From Lumnitzera littorea (taxonomy: Eukaryota; Streptophyta; Magnoliopsida; Myrtales; Combretaceae): a stretch of 64,000 bases of DNA. Where the stretch lies: contig JAMXBB010000007.1 of assembly GCA_024138015.1 (NCBI GenBank), positions 92,427,045 through 92,491,044 on the forward strand, read 5' to 3'. The notes under the pieces were generated by a model. That model was not told the origin of the DNA, did not search any database, and was given only the letters and a program-made list of their open reading frames with translations. The position numbers and the translations under genes are program-made. This document shows, one piece after another, positions 11,149-23,739 of this stretch; position 1 is the first letter of the stretch; every line of letters begins with the position of its first letter.

Positions 11149-11239
11149 AAGGTTTGTCAGAGAGATAAAGATTAAGAAAAAAGAAAAAGGAAGACTGAAT
11201 CATCACAGGGAGACTTGTGTATGTATATGTGTAAACGAA

Positions 11240-11360
11240 AGGGAGAGAGAGAAACACTGACAGAAGAGAGTGAGCACACGCCGGACAATTGGATATGAGT
11301 GCATACCACTGCGGGTGCGTGCTCACTTCTCTTTCTGTCAGTTATTACTTTCACATCTTT
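11240..11360 (+). ncRNA. MIR156: MIR156 precursor hairpin
   Basis: The 5' arm carries TGACAGAAGAGAGTGAGCAC at 11258-11277, identical to canonical plant miR156. The 3' arm at 11319-11342 reads GTGCTCACTTCTCTTTCTGT then CAGT; it pairs with the 5' arm apart from two extra T bulges, and the star strand is GCTCACTTCTCTTTCTGTCA plus GT (11321-11342), leaving two-base 3' overhangs as Dicer-like 1 produces. The stem extends below the duplex (AAAC with GTTATT, purine run with CTTTC) and the loop is about 40 bases. Known role: it guides AGO1 cleavage and repression of SPL transcription-factor mRNAs, controlling the juvenile-to-adult transition. Both mature and star strands are intact, unlike the surrounding decayed DNA, which argues that it is under selection. 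Confidence 0.95.
11258..11277 (+). ncRNA. miR156: Mature miR156 (20 nt)
   Basis: TGACAGAAGAGAGTGAGCAC, an exact match to the canonical miR156a-type sequence. It begins with U in RNA, the preferred 5' base for AGO1 loading. Confidence 0.96.
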
Positions 11361-12360
11361 CTATCTATCTCTGCATTATTTTCAAATTCTCTTTAATTAT
11401 TTCTTCAAATCACCGCATATATACTGATTATTATATTATTATTCCTTTTATTTCTCACATCATTATCATTATATGTTTAGACAGGTTTTTGTCCCTATCT
11501 CAACCATGAGTTATGATCATTAATACATAATATATATAATATATGCATTACTAGTTAGCTATAAATATATATACGTCCATATCATATGCACCTTTCTCAT
11601 TTGTTTTCTTATAATATTTGTGGATTATATTGTTTAGTTCACGATGGTTTGATTTTATGAGTTTTTATTGATGTATTTTTGCTGTTTGTGATCTTTAAGC
11701 ATATTCTTATTTCATTATTTATTTTCATCAAATAAATATTTTATTATTTCTCATGCATACCAAGGAAAATTTTATTCCTTGTAACTGTAGTTTGTGATAA
11801 CACTAAAAATTGGCCTGGGATGGACTGGGAGCTTAAGCGTGACTTTTCATGGTCCTTTTTCTCATCTTGGTGAGGACGATGTGTTGCTCCAATGTCACTG
11901 TTGTTATTTAACGAGAAATGGTACCTTAAAAAGCAACATTTATTACATAAATCCTCTCTTTCTTTTCTCATTACTCTCTAGTGCCCTCCAAAATCTAACG
12001 ACATTTTCAGTTCCTTGTTTCTTCTTTTTTTTTTTTTTTAATTTTATTTTCCCTTTTTTTTTTCGGGGGTGGGGGTGTGCAGCTTTTGTACCCAAATTTG
12101 GTCTTGCAGCTGAATATTTGGACAGGAATACCAGGTACAAGTTAAACTAAAAATGGGTAGATTTGGGTGTTCCTACTTATGGAGCAAAGGACACTGTACT
12201 GTTGCCACTAGTACAAAGTTCAAAAAAGGAAAATTTCAGGTACTAAATCTTCTTAGCTTGGTTTCAAGTTTGATTTTTGCAGAAATTATTATTTGTTTTC
12301 CTTGGCCTTGTGGAAGATCAGAGCTCACTAATCCTCATATGACTATATATCTACATTAGG

Positions 12361-15050
12361 TAATTAATTAATATATTGCAGGCGATCCTTTATTTCTTAA
12401 TATTATTCCAGTCCAGATTTAAGTTTATCTTGAAATGTTCAAGTGGATATGGATAGTTTTGTTTTATTTTGAGTGAAGGTTTGGGAATTTCATATCATTA
12501 GTGACATGCAATGACAAAATACTTTGAATTTACATTTTCATAGTTAGTGTTTGCATTCATGAATTGCAAATCCTATGTTCGTGGTTTGTCTACCTTACGA
12601 TCATGGAAGATAAATAGTTTCGTTTTGTGGGATTTCTGTGTTGAGTAGGGCACAATCACTCGGTTATCTATAAATTGTAAAACAATATTTAGTTCTGCAG
12701 GTTACACATTGAATTGACAAAGTCTAATTCATGTTTTATTTTTCTCCACTTGAAATTGATGAAAAGCCAAGTATATATGTCTCATTTATGAGGTTGCATA
12801 ACCATGAAATCTTTTGACATGCAGTCAGCCGGAGACATATCAAAATTAAACTTGCGATTAGACTAGGATATTCCACTCTTTAAGTAGCAACCGATTCCAT
12901 AAATTCATGGATTTCAAAAGATGGATTTATTTTATCTTTCTTAATCAATGACAACAACAACATTGTCATCATAATGTAATATCATATACCGTTATCCCAC
13001 TTAAGTTCTTTACAAATACGTACAAGTACAGCACTTATTCATGCCACACTCTATCTTTGAACCTCATGGGATTTTGAAATTTTTAATACTCCTAATTTAA
13101 TGAAATAGCCCTTTGATCTCGAGAGATTTTGATGCCATAGTTGCAAAATTGTTTTAAATCTACCAAGGTCCTTCTTGCTAGAATTTTATGTTGAGTCTCA
13201 GATGAAAGAAGATTTATTAGTAGGGGTATTGCATTTTGAATAGTATGTGTATAATTGAAGTTTCCATCGTGTTAGAGCATTGTGGTTAGTACTAAGGTCA
13301 TGCAAATTTTTAGAAATCTCATTTCAAGTATGCAATATTGTCATCATTAGAAGACTATGTAGCGTGATTTTGGTTTCCCATAATGTTGCTTTCTGGTTTG
13401 TGACATAGGAAACAGTATGAAGTAATAACAATTATCAATTTCAGATACTTCATAAGGATTAACTACCAAGTATCTAGATGTGTTTTATAATCTAGATGTC
13501 AGCTTTACATTTTTATAATCACCGTATCTTTTGTGGAATTTTTTTTTTTTTAATGTTTATGATAATCAAAACCTTAAAATTGTCAAGGCATCTACCACTC
13601 TCGACTCCCAACAACATTTGCTTGCTGCCAAAAAATAGTAATAATTATATCTTCTTGAAATTACTTGTAAGACATTTAAGAGATAATACGTATCGGGAAA
13701 AAAGTATAAAATACATTTTCCAACTTAACGTTTGAAACTCTTTTTTTTTTCCCCGGTGGAAGGCCTTTTAAAACTTCAAATATCAGTGCCTCTAGTCTTT
13801 AGCTTCATTTATCTGTTCAATCCCTGGATACTTCGCATTCATAATTAATTATGTTTGCTTTTGGCTCGACCATCAACTCAATAATGAAATAAGGCACTGG
13901 GATATTCAAGTTTATGTCCATGGTTTGGAAAGATGGTTTTTGTTGACTAAAGTCACACAGTCTGTCTGCAATTTTACTTTAATGTTAACTATGTAAAATG
14001 GAGACGAGGAACGAGAATATCTATAAGGCTAACTGTATTTATTAAATTGCTCTTCTCGAAACTTTTAACACTTAATTTCAAAACGTACAAGTTCAAACAT
14101 GTGCTCTATTTTATCCATAGTTTGTTTGTTAATTCTTCATAATTCTTTTTATGTTTTCGAAGAAATAATTAAAGGACATCGTATAATATTCGTAACTGGT
14201 AGGCATAATACAACTCCCAAGGTCAACATCTTACGCTTCAGATAATTTTACTTGGAAAGATATTTTCTAGGTTGTTGAGATAGGAGGTCGTCTCATGTCG
14301 TAATGCCCCATATTAAGCATCTAAAAGCCATTACAAAGGAGCTGCTATTAGTTGCTTCAATGGCACAGTCTTAGCCTTTTAAATGATGACATATTTCTTA
14401 TCAAAATTTATGCAGAAACTTGCAGATTTCCTCAACAATGGATTTTGGACAAAGTTCTAGCTTTTATTAAGTGCGTTTGATTGATTATAAGCATGATTAT
14501 GCCTGGAAATCTGTTCGTTGAAAAAAAGTGTGCTGACGATTTCATACACACATTGAGTTAAAAGAGCAGTACGTTGCAAGTGCTTTTTCCCTTGGTGCCA
14601 ACAACCAAAGTTTTGATCCAGGTATTCTACATTTCTCATGCATAATAGAAAAACTAATTATTTTATTTCCAAGTTATTATATGCTAAGATGTTTGGATAT
14701 TTTTAGGATCAGGGGTACATTTTTGGGATATTTTATGAATCTTTGGTTTGGGAAAATTAATTTTAAGAGGTTTGTAGAACTAAAATAAAAAATTAAGCAG
14801 GTTAATCTAGTTATTTACTTTTCTTATTGTGAAAATTGCAATTATATTCCACAAACTTTTGATTGGACGCGAATAAACTATTGATTAAGAAGACTTGTGG
14901 TTTTTTTAGACAGCAGTTTTGGGATCTAGCAATTCTTTGGAAGTTATTTACAAATAAAAGGTGAAGTTATCATTTGTGACTTAAGGGAATCGGTCTAATT
15001 AATATATTAGGTTATGCATTTGCAATTATCTCTTTATTTTAGTTTGTCCT
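12361..15050. other. Gene-free sequence downstream of MIR156
   Basis: No domain or repeat partner seen on either strand. Open frames of 60-79 codons at 13496-13735 and 14457-14639 have no recognisable features. It may be intron of a long pri-miR156 transcript or ordinary intergenic DNA. Confidence 0.5.
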
Positions 15051-18000
15051 TATGTGTGAGATTGAATGGGTCTTTCAATTCAACGCTCAAATCTGATAAT
15101 CATATTTTCTTCCAAGAAGATGAGAAACTGTAAGGGAGGGAAAAACCTCACTAATCTCATATTTTAATTTTAGGTGCAACTTAACCACATTCATCTCCTG
15201 CTATAATCAAAATCAAACATTAAGTATCCACATCTTCTCTCATCTAAGTTGTAACGTATCTATCAACTTTTCCATCAATGCTTTAAGGTAAGATCATTGC
15301 CCTTAGGGAAGATTAACTTGTTATCCTAAAGTAATTTTTTATATCCTCTAGTACCTCTTTGATGATGATGAGGCTTTTTATTTGTGGAGTCTTTCTTTCC
15401 TTGAGAAAGGGTTTTAATTAACAAGGGTGAAATTAATCTCTCTCTCTCTCGTGACTTGAAACTACATCACAACACCCTTCCTTTAGTATGCTCAACTTAG
15501 TTGGTGATCCAAGTTGTTTTCCTCTCACAATAAGATGTGTAGAGGATCTAATAATCTAATTCTTGCTTCTTCTAGTTAGCTCATACTAGCCTATGCTTTC
15601 TTATTCAATAGATGGATTAGGGATAGGGTTTAGCTAGAACTCCATTTAGGAGGTTATTAGATGTTGGGGGGATATTTTAGCGAGATAGGAATTTTAAAAA
15701 TGAGGAGAGGACTTGGCTAATCATACCATTGGGGTGTAAAGGATGATTTGGGATCAATCACCACTATAGTGGTAGTTTACTTTGCAAGGCTCCATTGCCT
15801 CGAGAACAACCACATATTCTTTAGCAGTAGTAAGAAAAATGAGATGTATTAAGCTTCCCCCTTAATTGCATGAGAAAGTGAACGATTGCCAATAGTACTA
15901 TTTCATAAGCTATTGTGATAAAGAGGGTTAGAGAAGTGCTCTTGTCCTAGTTTACTAGCCATTGAAGGAGAAATTCTAGCGTCATTGTAGGTGTCTATGT
16001 AAAGTCACTTCTTGCTTTCTACATCATTCTGACAAGGCCTTAGGTTTAGGTGGCATGTTGAAAATAAGTACTTTCTTTTGCTAAGATTGATTCCCTTATT
16101 ATGGTGTCTAATAGAGTTAGTCAATCTTGTGAAGAAGTAAGCTTATCCCACCCAAAAGTTACCTTACCATGCGAATATGGCTTCTACCTTAGGGTATGGA
16201 TACTAGCCCTCTAAGATGCTAGTCTATGCCAAAACTAGCTCAATGTATGCTATAGCTCCAAAAAGTAAGCCTATGAATATGGGTGTTCTCAAAAGAGTAG
16301 CCAATCTTGAAAGAGGAAGAGCAGCCAATGCTAAAAGAGGAATGATCATATGTAGGAAAATAGGCTAGCAATTTCTTTGATTGACCGTCTAGCATGCAAA
16401 GTGATTGGTTTCCTTCTTTTAAATAAGAAAGACTAGCTAGGCACTCTATGGCGAGGGCATGTTATGCTTTAATTTTACTATCAAGAGCCTATAGAAGCAC
16501 ACTCTAATCTCTCTTAGAGCTTATAACATATTACAGCCTTAGGTGGTAAAGAGCTAACATTAAAGAAGATTTTACCTCTATTAGTAAAGCATGTAATTAA
16601 ACCTAAATCCATTTATGGTTTACTCAAAAGTTTCCTACATTAACCATAATTGTAGATTGCAAATTCATATATCAACTAATATTTGTTGAAGAGGCCTTCA
16701 AATGAAGGTAGAAAAAATAATAGATATGTGTTAGAAAAGGCTATCCTTTGTTGTTTTTTAACCTAATAATATTAGCATAGATTAGGTGCCTTGCAATAAA
16801 GTAAAATATTACTATTCACTGTTTAACCTTCCTTAACGATAGAATTTTGACAATTATCCTTGAACTTTTTGAGAAATTATTTTACTTTGCCATAACTCTT
16901 TACATGAGTGGCTAATTATGGTTTTACACTTAACTAAGTACTTAAAGTGTGCAATTTGTATAAGTTCGCTAATTATAACGCTCTATTTAAGTAGTAGCAT
17001 GGATGTTAAGGCAAGGGTAAAAGAAATCCATATTTTTTAAGAGAGGATAATGTTTGCTCATAGTGCCCTCACCATATGCCATGAAGACTAACATGTAGAT
17101 ATGATGTTTGGTTTGATATTAGTGCATATCGGATTTGTGTTTGCTTTTATTTTACAGTATTAGTGAGTGTAAACTCTTATAAATGGTGCCTAATGAATGT
17201 ATACAAATCTAAGAAAATTCATGGATTTGTCTTTACTAAAGGATATGAACCTAAAAGGAGCCTTTGAAGCTATGACTATTGAATGTCTATGAATAGTTAA
17301 CATCCATAATATGTTTACTGATAACATATATGTTTCTATAGTTTGCAGTATGGATTTCACCTTGATGTCAACCTTAATTGTATTATAGGAAATATTATAC
17401 AAAACACCCTTAGCAAGTTAATGAGATGCAAATAAGTGGTATTTTCATTTGATTTATTTTTATATGATATTGATTTGTTTTATTCTGATCTCAATAACCA
17501 TCTAAAGATTGTATTCTCTAAAAAATAGTTCAAGATCATGTTACAATAGCTCTAATAGCTCCAACATTGCCTTACTCTAAGAGTAACCTTAACGCTTAAC
17601 GTTAGGATAGGAATCCAAATTTAGACCCTAACATAGCCAAAAATGTCTTGCTTAATCCACTTTGCATTCCTTCGTTTTGACAAGGCTAATCCTCTTACTC
17701 TAACTTTTAGCCTGATGAATTGAAATTTCGATATTTACAATATCAAGGGATGTAATCACAAGTATGTAACATACGAAATATTGTCTCTATTATAAATATA
17801 TATTACTAAATCTTGTACATGACCCTGAAAAAATTAAATATGAATGTACAAACCTAACATAATATATCTTATGATTTCAATAATAAAGCAATATCCTTAT
17901 TCTATGTTAGATCCTCTCTCTTTGTAGGTTGTATTATATTCTTTGTAAAAATGTCCCTTAATAATATCTAAATTACATAACACTACAATTTATATGCTTT

Positions 18001-19900
18001 GAGTGATGATGTTGCGCTACACAATACATATATTAGTATGGTATCTTCAAACAGAGTTCCTTGTGTACTTTGCTTGTCAATATGTCTTTTGAATATTTTA
18101 AACTGCAAAAAAAGGTTATGTATGCAACTTGTCTAACTTGAGGGTATGGTAACCTATGATAACTTAGCAAACAATTTTTGAGGATATAGTAATGATTGAT
18201 GTGGGGTTTGTATCACTCGATTATAAATCTTTTTGTTTGTATATCTTCTAAAGAAGCATTAAATACTCTCTAGAAACAAGGGTATTCTGTGATAATATCA
18301 CAAATTATTATCTAAAGTTAGGGATGGAAATCCATGGCTAAAAGCATACTTGATACTAGAGTTAGAGGTATTTAAGATCTTATACTATTAACGAATGTAC
18401 TAAGAGCCATAAGCTTCATTTAACCACCAAGCAAGAAGATCAAAATCATCCTAATCCTTAACTTCCATTGATTGTAGTCAATAGACTAGCAACTTATTGG
18501 ATGTTTCAAAATTGCTATTTTTCTTGCCTTAGCTTCTTTAGGTAATCGTTATGCTTCTTTGTAAATATGAGGTTAATTTAAGTGAAGGTAAATAAATCAT
18601 AGTTAGATTGCACTATGATTTTGCCTTATATAACATATATGAGTTATTAAGCAAACTCTAAACTTATTGATCTTACAAGAAGGTTGTTTCATAGCATTTG
18701 GGATCCAGATGGATCTACATACATCTTCAAGGAGGTTAGCAGCACAAAACTAGAACTAAGATTAAGAATTGTTGCAATTATAAAGAGTAGTGAATGATTT
18801 AAAGTAATCTCAAATTTTGCAACCATTATACCCTTAATGGACTCCAACATTAAATCACTAGCATACCTAGATCAGATTCTTATAACATCAAAAGGGTGTG
18901 AAGCACAACATTGCACACAAGTAGTGAAGAACTTGATAAGTGGTTTATTGGTTTAAGGAAGGCTTTAAGAATGATTTACAAGTTCATGGCACAACATTTG
19001 ACCATTTACTAAGGAGTTAATCACTTAGCATTAAAGAGCTCCCCTCATTAAGGTGCTAGTGATTACTTACTGCTTATGTCATTTTGTTTTCTATTAGAAG
19101 CATACTTTTATAGGATAACCATCGGATGGTAGCTTCTCCTCATATGTTTTAGGTAAGCTAATTGTTCTTGCTATATTAAGAAGATTTTAAAGTTTTCTAG
19201 CTATGCAAATTGGCTTTAAAAAGTCTGTATTACATATATCTACAAGTTGTTTAGAAGGAATTATGTCTACCCTTGCCAATAGAGATTGAAACTTCCTTTG
19301 ATATTCTTCTACCTCTCTTATATGATTTAATTTCTCAATTTACCTAATAGGTTAATGTGTAGAGCCAAGGCAAAGTGCAAGTGATGGTAGTGATTGAAGG
19401 CTTTTTAAGATAGTCCAACTCTTTTTATTCCAACTAGTAAAACCATGATTAATCTTCCCAAAAGAGGTAAAAGGAAGCTAAATCCACCCAATCTAGCAAC
19501 ACCATTTCATAAGTTTAGAAAAAGTGTTTGCATTGGTTCAACCATCCTTATGGATCCCATTCTAAGATGAAAATCCAATTCAAAATAACATGGGAAGAAA
19601 GAAACCTTAGACTTTGGTTCAAAGTGCCCCATTGGAGGTCCTTACCAAAACTATAGTTTGGCAATTGTTGCTACAACATGGCTGATATGATTCATCTTGC
19701 CTTCACCACCATTCCTTAATGTCCACATGAAACCGTCTTCATTTGTATACCCATAAATGTGAAGAAGTTGAATAAGGGCACTACTACCTTCACTAACTTT
19801 CAACATTAGGTGACCTATACCTAAAAAACATGTTATCCGATATATTTAATCCTTAAGCTTAGCCTCTACAATGGCTAGTGCCTCATGTAACAAAACAAAA
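15051..19900. other. Unresolved, probably highly decayed repeat DNA
   Basis: Dense in TAG and CTA words and lacking any open frame above 70 codons, the texture seen in the decayed retroelements of this window. A (TC)n run lies at 15436-15450. I could not match any domain. It runs directly into an LTR-like fragment at 19901, so part of it may be the far end of the same family. Confidence 0.35.
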
Positions 19901-20300
19901 GGTTTAACTCCCATAAAGTACCCGTACAGTACTCGACCATCCTTTATCATCTCATATTTGCTAGTATTCGAGATGGTGAGCCAATCTTCTCTTCCTATTT
20001 ATCCTAAGATTGTTCCAAGTCCATTCCTCTTAAGGAGTGCCTCTAATATTATCATAAGCCCTCATTTGTTTTAAGAAGCTCAACTACATAACTGTTTAAG
20101 CTTGCTATGACCATCATCAAGAAAACAGCATCAGCTCTTGACCAGTAGCTCACTAAGGGTTAAGTTATCCTTCAAAGAATATCCTATAGCACAAATAAAT
20201 TGCCTACTTATGCCCCACGTTATGGAATATAGCCAAGTTGAATGCCTCCACTTATTCTCAAACCCTTGAATTGTGATATTCTTACTTAAATTCATGATGC
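19901..20300 (-). repeat. Truncated copy of the 1.1-kb LTR-like repeat (copy 1)
   Basis: Starting GGTTTAACTCCCATAAAGT, it aligns with the first ~400 bases of the repeats at 20791 and 26624 (shared blocks include ACTCGACCATCCTTTATCAT and CATATTTGCTAGTATT). Homology fades near 20300. It keeps the terminal end and lacks the rest. Confidence 0.7.
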
Positions 20301-20765
20301 CCTTATCATAAGGTCAACTGCTACCACTACCCACACCAAAAGATTGCTAACCCTCCTCCCTCGATTGTCACATCTACCTGAGATCAAGATGTCGAGTCTC
20401 CACAAGCTTTCTTTTGCCCTTACACATCTCTTCATCCTCTAAGATCGCTTCTTACTAAGTTGCTCAACGGTAGGGTAGCATACTCAAATACATTGATAAA
20501 GGATTTAGGTAGATCTTATTACAAGCCAACTAGTGACTCAACTGCCCTCTATAGTGATGTCCTCTCTCTAGTAACTATTCATTTGAGCTTAAACTACATA
20601 AGTTAGAGTAGGTGACATAGTCGCTCCTCTAACGATGATGTCCTTTTCTAGTGGCCGTTTCTTTGAGCTTAACACACATGAGCCTTTTCTTGTAAACAAG
20701 GACTACTGATTCGTTAAACACACAAAGTAACATTTAAGTAGTTCGATGAAAGTTGGAACATAACC
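20301..20765 (-). other. Leader-like sequence between repeat copy 1 and the primer-site motif
   Basis: No domain recognised. By position, if the repeats are minus-strand LTRs, this would be the remnant between a truncated 3' LTR and the primer-binding site of the same element. It contains a degenerate internal repeat: similar wording around GTGATGTCCTCTCTCTAGTA (about 20558) and GATGATGTCCTTTTCTAGTG (about 20635). Confidence 0.35.
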
Positions 20766-20777
20766 GCTCTAATATCA
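20766..20777 (-). promoter_or_regulatory. Decayed primer-site motif beside repeat copy A
   Basis: Plus strand GCTCTAATATCA, reverse complement TGATATTAGAGC, 10 of 12 matches to the tRNA-iMet site TGGTATCAGAGC. It lies about 14 bases left of the repeat, as expected for a minus-strand element whose 5' LTR is to the right. Confidence 0.55.
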
Positions 20778-20790
20778 GTTATCATAGATA

Positions 20791-21910
20791 GGAGGTTTAA
20801 CTACCATAGAATGTCCGTATAATGCTCGACCATCCTTTACCATCACATATTTGCTAGTGTTTTGGATGACGAGGTAGCCTTTTCTTCCTATATATCTTAA
20901 GACTGTTGTACGACCATCCCTCTCAAGGAGTGTCTTCTAACATTATCATAGGCTCTCATATGTTTTAGGAGGCTCAACTACACAATTGGTTTTGGCTTGC
21001 TATGGCTATCATTAGGAAAGTGGCATTAGTTTCCAACCAGTTTACTCATGGAAGGCCAAAGCCACCTTTAGAGAATACACTACAAAATGAACATATTACT
21101 AAACGCCACTTGCTATACAATAGACCCAAATTGAACACCCCTACCCTCAAACTATCATATTGTGATACCTTACTCGACATTTTAGATGCACCACCTCTAT
21201 GTGATCCTTTGGAAGTTACCTCCACTGCCCAAGGCTACAAACTACTTCACTTTCCTTGAAGTTGTCTATGGTCAATGGTGCTTCCTTATTACCACACAAC
21301 ACATAAACCCAACGTGTTAGAAACCTCCATTCTCACTACTAAGGTTTGAAAATCTCTGTTGTCTTTTATTATTTCTTGTTATTCATTTATGTTTCTATTC
21401 TTTCTTTCCATCTTTATACTTAAGGTTGTGTCTAATTGCTTGTATTTTGTTAGAAAAAAGTTGCATTTTGATCGCTTAACCTATTGAATCTCTCATTGCA
21501 ATTAGCTTTGACACTAATTAGCCCATTGCAATTAGTTTCAATCCTAAGTTAATAATTTTTGTCATAGGATGTGATGATTTAGAATCATCTTGTTTTGAGA
21601 CTACCTTTAATTTGTTGGAAATTCTTTTGTTATTAGGGAAACCTTATGGTCTAATAGAAAAGAATAATGGGGATAAAAGTAAAATGACTCCATGCTTCTA
21701 GATTGCTTTATTTTTTGTATGAGTAGTGCACTGTACAAGCCTCATGATATTAACTTTCCTTAAATAAAGATTCTTAAAGTACATCACAAAATACTCAATC
21801 CTAATATTATCTTAACAATATCATAAAAGATATTGAATTTAAATGAAATCGTTATTTTCCTAATATTTATCACATAGTCTAGGTGATGTCATGTAACTAG
21901 CCAACTAGTA
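20791..21910 (-). repeat. 1.1-kb LTR-like repeat, copy A
   Basis: From GGAGGTTTAACTACCATAG to GTAACTAGCCAACTAGTA. It matches copy B (26624-27787) from end to end in the same orientation with many small differences. With the primer-site motif on its left it looks like a minus-strand 5' LTR. The 85-codon plus frame at 21002-21259 is open only by chance: the matching part of copy B has an entirely different frame pattern. Confidence 0.75.
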
Positions 21911-22181
21911 TGAAAACTTATGAATAAATATATAAGCTCTACTTGTTAGCTTATTTATTACACGTAAAACAATTGTAGCTTTCCAGTTGTTATCTGTGTT
22001 AGCTTTAAAGTTAGTTAAACTATTACAATTAGTATAAACACTTACTCAGTATTAGCTTCTTAATGATGTTACTTTACATTTTCCTCAAACAAGTCTTTTT
22101 CAACTTCCTTACTTCAATGACTGATTCTGTGATGAAGATCTAGTAACAAGATCATGTTACAATTGATCCAAAACTTCTAGA

Positions 22182-22196
22182 TGGTATTAGAGTAAC
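22182..22196 (+). promoter_or_regulatory. Primer-binding site of the copia element
   Basis: TGGTATTAGAGTAAC; the first 12 bases match TGGTATCAGAGC at 10 positions, both changes being C to T. It directly follows the LTR end CTTCTAGA. Confidence 0.8.
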
Positions 22197-22254
22197 TTAA
22201 ATCCAATTAATATCGATCCTATGAGTTTCTTATTGTTGAAAATTGAATGAATCA

Positions 22255-23150
22255 ATTAGTGACTGGAAATATGAATGCTGCGGTAGAATTAGCAATAGAT
22301 GATCCTTATTTCTTGTTTGGATTGAACAAAATGGAAACAATTATTTGTCATTAAGTAAGTCGATGAAGTTAAGGTTAGTAACTAAAGCAAAAATGGGATT
22401 CATTGATGGTACCATATAGAAACCTGTTGAAAACTCTAAAAATTATCATAAATGGATGAGGTGTGATTATATGGTGAGAAGTTGGTTGTTGAGTTCAATA
22501 GTAAGTGATTTAGCTCAAGCATTTCTTTATACTCAATCTGCGTATTAGCTTTGGAATGGGATTAAAGAGCAATATGGAATTGTAAGTGGTCCACTTATCT
22601 TTCAATTGATGAATGAAATTAGTAACATTAGATAACATAATCAAGCTATAGGTGTCTACTATAATAAGTTGTGATGATGCTAGGATGAGCTACATGAATT
22701 GCATTCGTTTCCTAGCTGTGAATGCAATTGAATGGAATTCTATAATGTACTTATAAGGAACAAGTACTAGAATATGAGTCTCATGATAAACTTGTTCAAT
22801 TTCTTGTGAGGTTAAATGAAGCTTATGAAGGAGTGCAAAACCAAATTTTGTCAATGGAGCTACTTTCATCGATCAATAGAGCTTATTATTTGGTTCAATA
22901 AGTTGAAAAATAGCATCAAATCATTGATTGTTTTGGTTCAATTACTGATGTGGCTTCCTTCTATGCTAACAAGGTAAGAACAGTAGACCGATGGAAGAAT
23001 AAGAAAGGTTTATTTTGTAGACATTATAGAAGGGAAGGTCACACTGTTGATACACACTTTCAATTGTTAGGTTATCACGAATGGTACAAAGGAAAAAGAG
23101 TAGCTCCCAAGGACAAGTTTGGCACTTCTGAAGCAGCCTTCTTTACTTAA
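22255..23150 (+). pseudogene. Copia gag remnant
   Basis: The usual copia N-terminus is visible as DDPYFLFGLNK, followed after a broken stretch by AKMGFIDGTI, a stop, KPVENSKNYHKWMRCDYMVR, SWLLSSIVSDLAQAFLYTQS and LWNGIKEQYG. At 22950-23150 an open frame gives CRHYRREGHTVDTHFQLLGY and EWYKGKR, the copia zinc knuckle region, with the second Cys replaced by Tyr and the last Cys by His. Gag forms the particle shell and binds RNA through the knuckle. The damaged knuckle and the stops show that it is dead. Confidence 0.85.
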
Positions 23151-23289
23151 GGGAATAAAATGTTGAGTACTTCTTTTGATGAAAGAGTTCAACAAAATTT
23201 TAGTAGCCTAATTTTGAAACATGAAGGTAACTCCAGTTTTAGCATGACTGACAAAGATTTCTTTTGACATGCACTATTTATCAACAATG

Positions 23290-23640
23290 AATAATTGTTT
23301 AGCCATTTGGATAGTTGATATGGGTGCAACAAGTTATATGTCACCCCATATTGAATAATTGTTTGATGTTCATCAGTTAGATTCTCTTATTTCAGTCAAG
23401 CTACCAGATGGAACTAAGCTGTCTTCAACAACAGCTTATGGTTCATTTTGCAAAAATGCACATATTATACTTCATCATGTTTTGTATGTTCCTTAGTTTA
23501 AACACAATTTACTATTAGTCCCAAATCTTGTTTCTAATAATTCACTTCTTATGGTTATTGATTTTGTTTCATGTCAATTTTAAGACTAGACTACTAGTCA
23601 AATATTTGTCATTGCTTAAGCAAAAGGTAGACTCTATATT
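23290..23640 (+). pseudogene. Copia protease remnant
   Basis: AIWIVDMGATSYMSPHIE at about 23296-23350 is the copia protease active-site block; the Ser of the usual D-S-G-A is Met here. It is followed by VKLPDGTKLSSTTAYGS and HIILHHVLYVP, the strands that follow the active site in this family, and then a stop. It would cut the polyprotein. Confidence 0.8.
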
Positions 23641-23739
23641 CTTAGTTCAGAGTCATATAGTTATTTATCAAGTCATGTTTGTCCTTTGTCTTAGTGTGGA
23701 AACACTTCTATTTTTCCGAATGTAAAGAATAAAGATGTT

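Larger units (their letters stand above)
10800..12360 (+). ncRNA. MIR156: MIR156 primary transcript region (approximate extent)
   Basis: The transcribed unit must contain the hairpin at 11240-11360. Sequence from about 10800 is less AT-rich than its surroundings and holds CA- and GA-type short repeats (11096-11147) just upstream of the hairpin. Possible splice sites are visible: TTTTGCAG/GG at 10994-11003 and GTGCAG near 12082 as acceptors, with an exon-like block up to ATTTCAG/GTACTAAA near 12238-12245. Plant pri-miR156 transcripts are Pol II products and are often spliced downstream of the hairpin. The exact start, exons and end are inference. Open frames at 11006-11509 on both strands are shadows of the hairpin and short repeats. 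Confidence 0.55.

Noticed and set aside
11006..11509. Overlapping 60-97 codon frames on both strands as small proteins
   Set aside because: They are chance frames across the miR156 hairpin and CA/GA short repeats; the RNA hairpin explains the sequence better.
21002..21259. 85-codon frame as a protein
   Set aside because: It lies in a non-coding LTR-like repeat and is not preserved in the homologous copy B.
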